A stretch of 64,000 nt of DNA from Rattus norvegicus. Taxonomy: Eukaryota > Chordata > Mammalia > Rodentia > Muridae. The position numbers and the translations under genes were made by a program. The notes beneath the pieces are model-generated. The model did not search any database and had not been told where the DNA came from. It was given only the letters and a program-made list of their open reading frames with translations. Within the stretch, counting starts at the first letter, position 1. Every line of letters begins with the position of its first letter. This document shows, piece by piece, positions 1-10,149 of this stretch. The stretch lies in assembly GCF_036323735.1 (NCBI RefSeq), contig NC_086024.1, forward strand, positions 63,714,424 through 63,778,423, in the 5' to 3' direction.

Positions 1-80
1 ACAGAAAGATGTTCATTACACTTATATTACATTATATTTTTTTTCAAAATAGTCAAGAGTCAAGAGAATGTTATGATTCA

Positions 81-153
81 TATTCTTTCTCCCTTTGCCT
101 CCTCACTGTCTTTCTCTCTCTGACTTTCCCTCCCCTCCCTCTCTTTCTCTTTG

Positions 154-208
<55 letters not shown>

Positions 209-209
209 A
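81..209. repeat. (TC)n/(TG)n simple repeat
   Basis: A pyrimidine-rich stretch passes into an uninterrupted (TC)n run (about 155-199) and then a short (TG)n run. The open frames across it on both strands are low-complexity (Ser/Leu or Arg/Glu) and are not genes. Confidence 0.95.
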
Positions 210-225
210 AAATAATGTGTTAGGG

Positions 226-312
226 GACAGCTGGGGACGCAGCTTAGTGGTAGAGTGTGTGCTTTGTTTATGCAATGTCCTAGATTCCTCAGGACTGCTC
301 CACCCCCAGATC
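226..312 (+). mobile_element. Diverged ID-like tRNA-derived SINE
   Basis: The A-box-like string GCTTAGTGGTAGAG lies in an ID-like context (CTGGGGACGCAGCTTAGTGG), followed by a degraded second half. No clear A tail or duplication is seen, so it is an old copy at best. Confidence 0.35.
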
Positions 313-539
313 ATTTATTGATGTGGTGGTGGAGAATATTTGAAACAAAGTCTGAAAATATCCATTCCCTAATTGCCCCAGACAGTAATTCTGATAACAG
401 CATCACTTTCTCCCTCTGCTGTTCTTTGTAAATCAATGGCTGGGACCTGTCGCTTCCACCTCTAGAGAGTCCTCCATCTCCAGTCTACAACCACAGTTGA
501 TGTGGCTCACCAGGATTTCACAGTCTATAATGAACTTCG

Positions 540-640
540 AAAGGTGTGGGGGAAGGGGGAATGTGGTGCGGATTGACTCCAGGGCCCTGCATATGCAAAG
601 CAGGCACACCACCCACTGAGTTATACCCCCAGGCCTGCAG
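540..640 (-). mobile_element. Diverged ID-like SINE, antisense
   Basis: Read on the minus strand this has a GGGGGTATAACTCAGTGGG start and a CAGGGCCCTGGAGTC second half, matching the ID/tRNA-Ala layout with many differences. The cloverleaf-like core is kept but the tail is lost. Confidence 0.4.
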
Positions 641-759
641 AAGAACTTTTTAAAAACTAAATTAACACAAAATAATACATATTTATGGGGCACAATTTGA
701 TATTGCAATACATATATACATTGTGTAGTGATCAAATAAAGGCAATGGAGACACGTTTC

Positions 760-851
760 GGTTGTTTTTTTTTTTTTCCGGAATTGGGGACCGAACCCAG
801 GGCCTTGTGCTTGCTAGGCAAGTGCTCTAGCACTGAGCTAAATCCCCAACC
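760..851 (-). mobile_element. ID SINE (BC1-type), antisense, with 13-bp TSD
   Basis: The minus strand reads GGTTGGGGATTTAGCTCAGT, then the ID core with a few differences, then an A tail (the T run at 765-777). It is flanked by a perfect 13-bp direct repeat, GGAGACACGTTTC, at 747-759 and 852-864. The tail and the duplication show insertion by L1-type target-primed reverse transcription, and the perfect duplication suggests a recent event. Confidence 0.95.
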
Positions 852-864
852 GGAGACACGTTTC

Positions 865-1714
865 ATGTTAAATATTATCATTTGTTTGTTCTGAGAAGAC
901 TCAAAATATTATCTCTTCCGGCTATCTGGAGCAGACAGTATTTGAGGCTCTCTGTGGTCCCCCTACTGTGCAGCAAGGCCATAGGACTCAGAGGATGTCC
1001 TTCAACTTTAAATGTGCAATGTATATATTCCCATTCAAAACTGTGGGCTTCTCCAGACTGCTCACAGGACAAACATCTCAGGATGTGGCCCTGTATCCCT
1101 ATATCCCAGTGTCCAGCATCGTCTTCTATGAAATCCCATCTCCTCTGTTTCCATGATTCCCACTTTGTACTTTTTTAATAGAAGTAATTTGACCAAGCAT
1201 TGGTTTCTTTCTTTTAAAATGAACAAGAAGGAGAGCTTGTCAGTTAGGCCTCACTAGTTATATCCAAATTCTAAGCAACCTAGTTTGTCACAGAGATCAG
1301 AATTGAATCACGTAGTCTCACATTGACGTCTAACCCTAGTGCGTCTCAATTCCTTAGCGATTTAGTATCTGTCCTTCTGTTGTATGTATGTTTTCTTGAA
1401 AACACCTTAGAGTTTTTCAGGAATATAATTTTCCTATTTTTGACCTTTTTAAAGAAATTGATTATTTTATTCCTGTAGGTCCGTGGTCAGAAAGCTCAGT
1501 GGGGTAGAGCTATGCCTTCCTTAGACCTCACATCTGACCCAGTACCTAGCAACAGTTAGTAAACGAGTACATGAGCTAAATCTGCACCAGGAAACTGTGG
1601 TAAGTGTGAACTAGTCCCTCTACCATTCACATCTCCTCCAGTCTCCTCCTCTGCTGAAACATTCTGGTTTTGGGATCTCTTCTTATTCTACTTTCCCAGA
1701 AGTGTACTAAATGG
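865..1714. other. Unassigned non-repeat DNA
   Basis: No recognised repeat or supported gene. An interval between an acceptor-like site (AG at 1477-1478) and a GTAAGT donor (1600) is closed by stops in all three frames. A 62-codon frame near 968-1156 looks moderately protein-like but has no clear splice context. Confidence 0.5.
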
Positions 1715-1734
1715 GTTCCGCTTTGTTTTTTGTT

Positions 1735-1893
1735 TGTTGTGTGTTGTTTTTTCCAGACAGGATTTCTCTATGTGTAGCCCTGGCTGTCCTAGAACTCCAA
1801 TTTGTAGACCAGGCTGGCCTCGAACTCACAGATACTTGCCTGCCTCTGCCTCCTGAGTGCTGGAATCAAAGGTGTGCACTACCACAGCTCGGC
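1735..1893 (-). mobile_element. B1 SINE, antisense
   Basis: B1 consensus runs in reverse: A tail as T-rich DNA, then CCAGACAGGATTTCTCTATG, GCTGTCCTAGAACTC, and a TGCCTCCTGAGTGCTGG block. An imperfect duplication resembling GTTCYGCTTTGYTTTG flanks it (about 1715-1730 and 1894-1909). The complete length and modest divergence fit a rodent B1. Confidence 0.9.
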
Positions 1894-2008
1894 TGTTCTG
1901 CTTTGCTTTGTTTACCTTCTTCCATTTTATTCTTCTCTTCATCTGAGGCTTGAGGTTCATAACACTTCGAACTGTTCTTGATACAAATTTCTCCTTTCAT
2001 TGTTGTAG

Positions 2009-2180
2009 AAATAAGTTTAAAGAGAGAACTCTGACAGAAAATGTAGATCTCCCCACCCGGATAATTGTAATACCTGGCTTAGACTTTGAAAGGAGGCACA
2101 GCCCTGATTATCCACACAAGATTATCCATGGCAATACTGTTTATGACAGTAAACAACTGAGGGTAGTAAACAGACTATAG
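2009..2180 (+). CDS. Possible terminal coding exon, gene unknown
   Basis: A 56-codon frame opens immediately after a good 3' splice site: a pyrimidine-rich run ending TTCATTGTTGTAG, with AG at 2007-2008. It ends at TAG (2178-2180). The first exon base would complete a codon begun in an upstream exon that leaves two nucleotides. The predicted peptide has a balanced, non-repetitive composition: Lys/Glu-rich at the start (KFKERTLTENVD), a central RIIVIPGLDFERR, and a basic end (KQLRVVNRL). I do not recognise the protein, no matching donor or upstream exon was found, and no AATAAA is evident soon after the stop. It could be a terminal exon, a decayed exon or chance. Confidence 0.3.
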
Positions 2181-3959
2181 TATTTTCCCTTTAATGACTT
2201 TCTGCGCACCAGTATAAAAGAGTGAACTTTATATTTTCCAACTAGAGAGATCTTGAGTTATATTTTTATTTAAAAGGAAGAGCATAGGGGTAAACATAGT
2301 ATTATGTGTTTCCTGTGAAAAGAACAAGTATAGGTGTATAAATGATGACAGGCTTTGAGAGACAACAAGGAACTTAATAGCAGCCATTCCGAGTCTGGGA
2401 GTTTTTATGCGCCTGTGTGCACAGGTGTGTGCTGGTAATGGGGTGTGTGGCGAGGCGGTTAGCTTTTACTTCTTTCTGCTTTGCTTGAATCGCCTATCGC
2501 ACATTTCCATTTTTATACCAAGAGTGGATTCATGGGCCATTTTATTTCTACTTAAAAGCAGGGATAAAATTTGTGTTAAAAATGAACACTCACAAATGAT
2601 TCTTAGACATTCTTGGACACCAGAATCACCAAAGCGCTTTGCGTGCACGGGGGGAGGGGCGTGCCTTTTTATGGATTGTTTTCAGTTAGTGGGCAAAAGA
2701 ATGAGGTTTTTCGTGACATTTGATACACATATTGTGGGGCCCAAAAGCCATGGGACTGGGGGAGCCTGTACAAAACAAGAGTGAGGTTGAGGTGAATCCA
2801 AACCCCGAAAATCTTGTCGGGATACCAGCAGGAGTCGGACTGCTTCCTACCTGCTCCGGGCTGGCATGTCCTGGTGCGGTGCACATAGCCCTGCAAACAC
2901 CACTTCTGCCACCCTTCAGGTAGTCACATGGCCTGGTGACCAGTTAAACTTCCTCTCTCCTTATAAGGACATGCCCAGCAAGCACCCGAATCCCTCTTCA
3001 TGCAAATGACACAGTCTCAGGTCCTCAGCCTCAACCAATAATGTATACTCACCTTTAAAACGCTCCTTAAGGTTTATCTAGCCCTTGCTCCCCCCCAATA
3101 CAGAGAGCTATTTCACTGAAAACTGTCTCCAGAGAAGGCTGTTTCTCCTGCCTTCCACTAAACAAGATCCTGTTAACCCACCCACCCCAGCTGAGCTTCC
3201 CTCCCTCCAGTCCAGCCCAGCATACAACATGCTTAGATACCCCAAGGGGAGAAGCAGGCCCGGAGTGGTGCAAATATAATCACATTTGGCTCCTATTCGT
3301 GGTTTTTAGAAGTAAATCCCAGAACCTCAAGCTTCTGCATCAGAATAGCGAACAGTTGAGGGATTAGAACACGGATTTTCAACTAGGATCTCAGCCCATT
3401 CTTGGTATAGGTTATCAGAACAGACCTTGAGAAGGAGCCCTGATATCTACATGTCAGGTGCTCTTCACCAGCTAGGATAATGGGTTGAGATGACAGCACA
3501 TCAACACAGGATTCAATTAGATAATCTGTTCGGATGTCAGCAGAGAGCAAAAGATGCAGTCAGCAGAGGCTGGAGGCTGGGTTGACTTTTCATCACCAGG
3601 ATCCAGAGTTTCAGAGGCTACAGGCTATATACTTGACCAGCTCCATTGTTTCTGGATCTGTGGAAGGAAGCAGCATCCTGGTAGCGGCAGAGCTGCTCCC
3701 CGTGGAAGCTGGAACTCAGTCCGCCCGGCTAGTGGGCTGCCCCTTTGTTCTCTTCCTCCTGGACCTACAGCCTCCGGGAGGATGGTGCTGTCACATTCAG
3801 AACAGCTCTTCCTCCCTGTTAACCTCCCTGTTAACCTCCCTGTTAACCGTCTGTAGAAAAGACCTCACAGACCAGTTTACAATTAAGCTTTAATATGCAG
3901 AGCTCTCTCAATTAGGACCGACTATCATGATATTTGTTCTGTTCTTAACATGTTTATTA
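2181..3959. other. Unassigned DNA with a small 12-bp tandem repeat
   Basis: No confident repeat family or gene. At 3811-3848 the 12-mer CCTCCCTGTTAA occurs three times head to tail. The segment 2940-3300 has LTR-like composition but I could not place ends. Open frames here lack splice or polyadenylation support. Confidence 0.5.
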
Positions 3960-4060
3960 TTTTTTGAGACTTTCATATGTATATATATATATGATGTATT
4001 TTAATTATACTCATTCCCCTATATCCGCCCCCATACCCACTCCACACAGCTCACAGTTTC
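3960..4060 (-). mobile_element. Old L1 3'-end fragment, antisense
   Basis: The TATATGATGTATTTTAATTATAC stretch followed by CATTCCCCTATATCCGCCCC resembles, in reverse, the 3' end of older rodent L1 (Lx-type) copies. It is short and diverged. Confidence 0.35.
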
Positions 4061-4429
4061 TATCTTTATATGGGAATGGTTAGTCATTCTGAATTTTAGC
4101 TTGAAGATTCCTTGAAAAAAACTGATCATGTAAAAAAAAAAATCAACAAGAGAACGTACAATAACAAAAGTGTTTACTTAGGTCTCCTGAAAAACTCTAC
4201 GCCCTTTCCAATTTCTCCCAATACTCATTTTTTTTCACTCAGTGTCACAATTACATTTCAAAACATTTAATTTGTCTGATGCTGGTATTTTATCATGAGG
4301 TTTTATTTTTCTGATGATTATGTAGACTTTCAAGATTGAAGTCAGGTATCCCAGGATATAGTGTTGCATGGGCACAGATTAACTTACAGACTAAATCAAT
4401 GACAGAACATTACTTGGTTTAAAAATAGT
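4061..4429. other. AT-rich unassigned DNA flanking the L1
   Basis: AT-rich sequence with no recognised repeat and no open frame of note. It ends at the left target-site duplication of the full-length L1. Confidence 0.5.
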
Positions 4430-4436
4430 GTGGTTT

Positions 4437-4441
<5 letters not shown>
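4430..4441. repeat. L1 target-site duplication, copy at the L1 3' end
   Basis: GTGGTTTTCTTT lies directly against the poly-T (L1 A tail) and is identical to 10897-10908. The flanking bases differ, so the duplication is exactly 12 bp. Confidence 0.9.
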
Positions 4442-4476
<35 letters not shown>

Positions 4477-5209
4477 TTTTTTTTTATTTTATTTTTTTTT
4501 ATTATCTTGAGTATTTCTTATATACATTTCAAGTGTTATTCCCTTTCCCGGTTTCCGGACAGACATCACCCTCCCCCCTCCCTTTCCTTGTGGGTGTTCC
4601 CCTCCCAAACCTCCCCCCATTGCCACCCTCCCCGCATAGTCTAGTTCACTGGGGGTTCAGTCTTAGCAGGACCCAGGGCTTCCCCTTCCACTGGTGCTCT
4701 TACTAGGATATTCATTGCTACCTATGGGGACAGAGTCCAGGGTCAGTCCATGTATAGTCTTTAGGTAGTGGCTTAGTCCCTGGAAGCTCTGGTTGCTTGA
4801 CATTGTTGTACTTTTGGGGTCTCGAGCACCTTCAAGCTCTTCCAGTTCTTTCTCTGATTCCTTCAACGGGGGTCCTATTCTCAGTTCAGTGGTTTGCTGC
4901 TGGCATTCGCCTCTGTATTTGCTGTATTCTGGCTGTGTCTCTCAGGAGCGATCTACATCCGGCTCCTGTCGGTCTGCACTTCTTTGCTTCATCCATCTTG
5001 TCTAATTGGGTGGCTGTATATGTATGGGCCACCTGTGGGGCAGGCTCTGAATGGGTGTTCCTTCAGTCTCTGTTTTAATCTTTTCCTCTCCCTTCCCTGC
5101 CAAGGGTATTCTTTTTCCTCATTTAAAGAAGGAGTGAAGCATTCACATTTTGATCATCCGTCTTGAGTTTCCTTTGTTCTAGGGATCTAGGGTAATTCAA
5201 GCATTTGGG
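4442..5209 (-). other. L1 3' UTR, polypurine tract and A tail
   Basis: Downstream of the ORF2 stop lies a 3' UTR of about 770 nt. On the L1 strand, 4567-4633 is a G-rich polypurine tract with several runs of three to six Gs, a known feature of rodent L1 3' UTRs able to form G-quadruplexes. The polyadenylation signal AATAAA is at 4498-4503 (minus strand). An A tail follows (4442-4485, broken by one C). Confidence 0.9.
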
Positions 5210-8200
5210 CTAATAGCCACTTATCAATGAGTGCATACCATGTATGTCTTTCTGTGAGTGGGTTAGCTCACTCAGGATGATATTTTCCAGTTCCAACCAT
5301 TTGCCTACGAATTTCATAAACTCGTTGTTTTTGATAGCTGAGTAATATTCCATTGTGTAGATGTACCACATTTTCTGTATCCATTCCTCTGTTGAAGGGC
5401 ATCTGGGTTCTTTCCAGTTTCTGGCTATTATAAATAAGGCTGCGATGAACATAGTGGAGCACGTGTCTCTTTTATATGTTGAGGCATCTTTTGGGTATAT
5501 GCCCAAGAGAGGTATGGCTGGATCCTCAGGCAGTTCAATGTCCAATTTTCTGAGGAACCTCCAGATTGATTTCCAGAATGGTTTTACCAGTCTGCAATCC
5601 CACCAACAATGGAGGAGTGTTCCTCTTTCTCCACATCCTCGCCAGCATCTGCTGTCACCTGAGTTTTTGATCTTAGCCATTCTCACTGGTGTGAGGTGAA
5701 ATCTCAGGGTTGTTTTGATTTGCATTTCCCTTATGACTAAAGATGTTGAACATTTCTTTAGGTGTTTCTCAGCCATTCGGCATTCCTCAGCTGTGAATTC
5801 TTTGTTCAGCTCCGAACCCCATTTTTTAATAGGGTTATTTGTTTCCCTGCGGTCTAACTTCTTGAGTTCTTTGTATATTTTGGATATAAGGCCTCTATCT
5901 GTTATAGGATTGGTAAAGATCTTTTCCCAATCTGTTGGTTGTCGTTTTGTCCTAACCACAGTGTCCTTTGCCTTACAGAAGCTTTGCAGTTTTATGAGAT
6001 CCCATTTGTCGATTCTTGATCTTAGAGCATAAGCCATTGGTGTTTTGTTCAGGAAATTTTTTCCAGTGCCCATGTGTTCCAGATGCTTCCCTAGTTTTTC
6101 TTCTATTAGTTTGAGTGTGTCTGGTTTGATGTGGAGGTCCTTGATCCACTTGGACTTAAGCTTTGTACAGGGTGATAAGCATGGATCGATCTGCATTCTT
6201 CTACATGTTGCCCTCCAGTTGAACCAGCACCATTTGCTGAAAATGCTATCTTTTTTCCATTGGATGGTTTTGGCTCCTTTGTCAAAAATCAAGTGCCCAT
6301 AGGTGTGTGGGTTCATTTCTGGGTCTTCAATTCTATTCCATTGGTCTATCTGACTGTCTCTGTACCAATACCATGCAGTTTTTATCACTATTGCTCTGTA
6401 ATACTGCTTGAGTTCAGGGATAGTGATTCCCCCTGAAGTCCTCTTATTGTTGAGGATAGCTTTAGCTATCCTGGGTTTTTTGTTATTCCAGATGAATTTG
6501 CAAATTGTTCTGTCTAACTCTTTGAAGAATTGGATTGGTATTTTGATGGGGATTGCATTGAATCTGTAGATTGCTTTTGGTAAAATGGCCATTTTTACTA
6601 TATTAATCCTGCCAATCCATGAGCATGGGAGATCTTTCCATCTTCTGAGGTCTTCTTCAATTTCTTTCCTCAGTGTCTTGAAGTTCTTATTGTACAGATC
6701 TTTTACTTGCTTGGTTAAAGTCACACCGAGGTACTTTATATTATTTGGGTCTATTATGAAGGGTGTCGTTTCCCTAATTTCTTTCTTGGCTTGTTTCTCT
6801 TTTGTATAGAGGAAGGCAACTGATTTATTTGAGTTAATTTTATACCCAGCCACTTTGCTGAAGTTGTTTATCAGCTTTAGTAGTTCTCTGGTGGAACTTT
6901 TGGGATCACTTAAATATACTATCATGTCGTCTGCAAATAGTGATATTTTGACCTCTTCTTTTCCAATCTGTATCCCCTTGATCTCCTTTTGTTGTCTGAT
7001 TGCTCTGGCTAGAACTTCAAGAACTATATTGAATAAGTAGGGAGAGAGTGGGCAGCCTTGTCTAGTCCCTGATTTTAGTGGGATTGCTTCAAGTTTCTCT
7101 CCATTTAGTTTAATGTTAGCAACTGGTTTGCTGTATATGGCTTTTACTATGTTTAGGTATGGGCCTTGAATACCTATTCTTTCCAGGACTTTTATCATGA
7201 AGGGGTGTTGAATTTTGTCAAATGCTTTCTCAGCATCTAATGAAATGATCATGTGGTTCTGTTCTTTCAGTTTGTTTATATGATGGATCACGTTGATGGT
7301 TTTCCTTATATTAAACCATCCCTGCATGCCTGGGATGAAGCCTACTTGATCATGGTGGATGATTGTTTTGATGTGCTCTTGAATTCGGTTTGCCAGAATT
7401 TTATTGAGTATTTTTGCGTCGATATTCATAAGGGAAATTGGTCTGAAGTTCTCTTTCTTTGTTGGGTCTTTGTGTGGTTTAGGTATAAGAGTAATTGTGG
7501 CTTCATAGAAGGAATTCGGTAGGGCTCCATCTGTTTCAATTTTGTGGAATAGTTTGGATAATATTGGTATAAGGTCTTCTATGAAGGTTTGATAGAATTC
7601 TGCACTAAACCCGTCTGGACCTGGGCTCTTTTTGGTTGGGAGACCTTTAATGACTGCTTCTATTTCCTTAGGAGTTATGGGGTTGTTTAACTGGTTTATC
7701 TGTTCCTGATTTAACTTCGATACCTGGTATCTGTCTAGGAAATTGTCCATTTCCTGAAGATTTTCAAGTTTTGTTGAATATAGGTTTTTATAGTAAGATC
7801 TGATGATTTTTTGAATTTCCTCTGAATCTGTAGTTATGTCTCCCTTTTCATTTCTGATTTTGTTAATTTGGACGCACTCTCTGTGTCCTCTCGTTAGTCT
7901 GGCTAAGGGTTTATCTATCTTGTTGATTTTCTCAAAGAACCAACTTTTGGTTCTGTTGATTCTTTCTATGGTCCTTTTTGTTTCTACTTGGTTGATTTCA
8001 GCTCTGAGTTTGATTATTTCCTGCCTTCTACTCCTCTTGGGTGTATTTGCTTCTTTTTGTTCTAGAGCTTTTAGGTGTGCTGTCAAGCTGCTGACATATG
8101 CTCTTTCCTGTTTCTTTCTGCAGGCACTCAGCGCTATGAGTTTTCCTCTTAGCACAGCTTTCATTGTGTCCCATAAGTTTGGGTATGTTGTACCTTCATT

Positions 8201-9037
8201 TTCATTAAATTCTAAAAAGTTTTTAATTTCTTTCTTTATTTCTTCCTTGACCAGGTTATCATTGAGTAGAGCATTGTTCAATTTCCACGTATATGTGGGC
8301 ATTCTTCCCTTATTGTTATTGAAGACCAGTTTTAGGCCGTGGTGGTCCGATAGCACGCATGGGATTATTTCTATCTTTCTGTACCTGTTGAGGCCCGTTT
8401 TTTGACCAATTATATGGTCAATTTTGGAGAAAGTACCATGAGGAGCTGAGAAGAAGGTATATCCTTTTGCTTTAGGATAGAATGTTCTATAAATATCCGT
8501 TAAGTCCATTTGGCTCATGACTTCTCTTAGTCTGTCTACATCTCTGTTTAATTTCTGTTTCCATGATCTGTCCATTGATGAGAGTGGGGTGTTGAAATCT
8601 CCCACTATTATTGTGTGAGGTGCAATGTGTGTTTTGAGCTTTAGTAAGGTTTCTTTTACATATGTAGGTGCCCTTGTATTTGGGGCATAGATATTTAGGA
8701 TTGAGAGTTCATCTTGGTGGATTTTTCCTTTGATGAATATGAAGTGTCCTTCCTTATCTTTTTTGATGACTTTTAGTTGAAAATTGATTTTATTTGATAT
8801 TAGAATGGCTACTCCAGCTTGCTTCTTCTGACCATTTGCTTGGAAAATTGTTTTCCAGCCTTTCACTCTGAGGTAATGTCTGTCTTTGTCTCTGAGGTGT
8901 GTTTCCTGTAGGCAGCAGAATGCAGGGTCCTCGTTGCGTATCCAGTTTGTTAATCTATGTCTTTTTATTGGGGAGTTGAGGCCATTGATATTGAGAGATA
9001 TTAAGGAATAGTGATTATTGCTTCCCGTTATATTCAT
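5210..9037 (-). CDS. L1-ORF2: L1 ORF2 protein: endonuclease and reverse transcriptase
   Basis: Intact 1275-codon frame, the usual L1 ORF2p length, starting at the first ATG after an in-frame stop. ORF2p nicks target DNA and copies L1 RNA at the nick. Residues 1-240 form the APE-type endonuclease: N16 (LNING), E45 (QETH), D147 and N149 (GDFN), D207 (IDH) and H232 (SDHH) are present. A YY pair at 415-416 sits where the PCNA-binding motif lies in human ORF2p. The reverse transcriptase spans about 450-780, with D601 (SLDAEKAFD), the RQGCPLSP motif (659-666) and catalytic FADD (701-704). The C-terminal Cys/His motif is complete (C1131, C1135, H1143, C1148). No residue expected for activity is missing. 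It lies 59 nt downstream of ORF1 and is translated from the same bicistronic RNA. Confidence 0.97.
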   Translation of the reverse strand: MNITGSNNHYSLISLNINGLNSPIKRHRLTNWIRNEDPAFCCLQETHLRDKDRHYLRVKGWKTIFQANGQKKQAGVAILISNKINFQLKVIKKDKEGHFIFIKGKIHQDELSILNIYAPNTRAPTYVKETLLKLKTHIAPHTIIVGDFNTPLSSMDRSWKQKLNRDVDRLREVMSQMDLTDIYRTFYPKAKGYTFFSAPHGTFSKIDHIIGQKTGLNRYRKIEIIPCVLSDHHGLKLVFNNNKGRMPTYTWKLNNALLNDNLVKEEIKKEIKNFLEFNENEGTTYPNLWDTMKAVLRGKLIALSACRKKQERAYVSSLTAHLKALEQKEANTPKRSRRQEIIKLRAEINQVETKRTIERINRTKSWFFEKINKIDKPLARLTRGHRECVQINKIRNEKGDITTDSEEIQKIIRSYYKNLYSTKLENLQEMDNFLDRYQVSKLNQEQINQLNNPITPKEIEAVIKGLPTKKSPGPDGFSAEFYQTFIEDLIPILSKLFHKIETDGALPNSFYEATITLIPKPHKDPTKKENFRPISLMNIDAKILNKILANRIQEHIKTIIHHDQVGFIPGMQGWFNIRKTINVIHHINKLKEQNHMIISLDAEKAFDKIQHPFMIKVLERIGIQGPYLNIVKAIYSKPVANIKLNGEKLEAIPLKSGTRQGCPLSPYLFNIVLEVLARAIRQQKEIKGIQIGKEEVKISLFADDMIVYLSDPKSSTRELLKLINNFSKVAGYKINSNKSVAFLYTKEKQAKKEIRETTPFIIDPNNIKYLGVTLTKQVKDLYNKNFKTLRKEIEEDLRRWKDLPCSWIGRINIVKMAILPKAIYRFNAIPIKIPIQFFKELDRTICKFIWNNKKPRIAKAILNNKRTSGGITIPELKQYYRAIVIKTAWYWYRDSQIDQWNRIEDPEMNPHTYGHLIFDKGAKTIQWKKDSIFSKWCWFNWRATCRRMQIDPCLSPCTKLKSKWIKDLHIKPDTLKLIEEKLGKHLEHMGTGKNFLNKTPMAYALRSRIDKWDLIKLQSFCKAKDTVVRTKRQPTDWEKIFTNPITDRGLISKIYKELKKLDRRETNNPIKKWGSELNKEFTAEECRMAEKHLKKCSTSLVIREMQIKTTLRFHLTPVRMAKIKNSGDSRCWRGCGERGTLLHCWWDCRLVKPFWKSIWRFLRKLDIELPEDPAIPLLGIYPKDASTYKRDTCSTMFIAALFIIARNWKEPRCPSTEEWIQKMWYIYTMEYYSAIKNNEFMKFVGKWLELENIILSELTHSQKDIHGMHSLISGY

Positions 9038-9096
9038 ATTTGGAAGTGAGGTTATGTTTGTGTGCTTTCATTCTCTTTGTTTTGTTGCCAAGATGA

Positions 9097-10149
9097 TTAG
9101 TTTCTTGCTTCTAGGGTATAGCTTGCCTCCTTATGTTGGGCTTTACCCTTTATTATCCTTTGTAGTGCTGGACTTGTAGAAAGATATTGTGTAAATTTGG
9201 ATTTGTCATGGAATATCTTGGTTTCTCCATCTATGTTAATTGAGAGTTTTGCAGGATACAGTAACCTGGGCTGGCATTTGTGTTCTCTTAGGGTCTGTAT
9301 GACATCTGTCCAGGATCTTCTGGCCTTCATAGTTTCTGGCGAAAAGTCTGGTGTGATTCTGATAGGTCTGCCTTTATATGTTACTTGACCTTTTTCCCTT
9401 ACTGCTTTTAATATTCTTTCTTTATTTTGTGCGTTTGGTGTTTTGACAATTATGTGACGGGAGGTGTTTCTTTTCTGGTCCAATCTATTTGGAGTTCTGT
9501 AGGCTTCTTGTATGCCTATGGGTATCTCTTCTTTTAGGTTAGGGAAGTTTTCTTCTATGATTTTGTTGAAGATATTTACTGGTCCTTTGAGCTGGGAGTC
9601 TTCACTCTCTTCTATACCTATTATCCTTAGGTTTGATCTTCTCATTGAGTCCTGGATTTCCTGTATGTTTTGGACCAGTAGCTTTTTCTGCTTTACATTA
9701 TCTTTGACAGTTGAGTCAATGATTTCTATGGAATCTTCTGCTCCCGAGATTCTCTCTTCCATCTCTTGAATTCTTTTGGTGAAGCTTGTATCTACAGCTC
9801 CTTGTCTTTTCTTTTGATTTTCTATGTCCAGGGTTGTTTCCATGTGTTCTTTCTTGATTGCTTTTATTTCCATTTTTAATTCCTTCAACTGTTTGATTGT
9901 GTTTTCCTGGAATTCTTTCAGGGATTTTTGCGATTCCTCTCTGTAGGCTTCTACTTGTTCTCTAAGGGAGTTCTTTATGTCTTTCTTGAAGTCCTCCAGC
10001 ATCATGATCAAATATGATTTTGAAACTAGGTCTTGCTTTTCTGGTGTGTTTGGATATTCCGTGTTTGCTTTGGTGGGAGAATTGGGCTCCGATGATGCCA
10101 TGTAGTCTTGGTTTCTGTTGCTTGGGTTCCTGCGCTTGCCTCTCGCCAT
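9097..10149 (-). CDS. L1-ORF1: L1 ORF1 protein: RNA-binding nucleic acid chaperone
   Basis: Intact 350-codon frame beginning at ATG, with the basic start MARGKRRNPSNRNQ. ORF1p trimerises, coats L1 RNA and acts as a chaperone in the cytoplasmic ribonucleoprotein. Residues 1-45 are a Ser/Thr/Pro-rich head. About 47-168 is a long heptad coiled coil rich in Lys, Glu, Ile and Leu. About 170-260 is the RRM: SNLRIIGIEE (172-181) fits the RNP2 strand and RHIIVK (231-236) the RNP1 strand. The C-terminal domain follows, with the conserved RITPDFSPETMKARR stretch (264-278) and a LYPAKLSI motif near 297. Length is typical for rodent ORF1p. No break or internal duplication is visible. It precedes ORF2 in the shared transcript. 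Confidence 0.97.
   Translation of the reverse strand: MARGKRRNPSNRNQDYMASSEPNSPTKANTEYPNTPEKQDLVSKSYLIMMLEDFKKDIKNSLREQVEAYREESQKSLKEFQENTIKQLKELKMEIKAIKKEHMETTLDIENQKKRQGAVDTSFTKRIQEMEERISGAEDSIEIIDSTVKDNVKQKKLLVQNIQEIQDSMRRSNLRIIGIEESEDSQLKGPVNIFNKIIEENFPNLKEEIPIGIQEAYRTPNRLDQKRNTSRHIIVKTPNAQNKERILKAVREKGQVTYKGRPIRITPDFSPETMKARRSWTDVIQTLREHKCQPRLLYPAKLSINIDGETKIFHDKSKFTQYLSTSPALQRIIKGKAQHKEASYTLEARN

Noticed and set aside
1479..1599. Possible exon between CCTGTAG and GTAAGT
   Set aside because: All three frames contain stops, and part of it (GCTCAGTGGGGTAGAGC) resembles an ID remnant.
5361..9769. Many plus-strand frames opposite ORF2 and ORF1
   Set aside because: They are mirror frames of the intact minus-strand L1 genes, which show clear domains.
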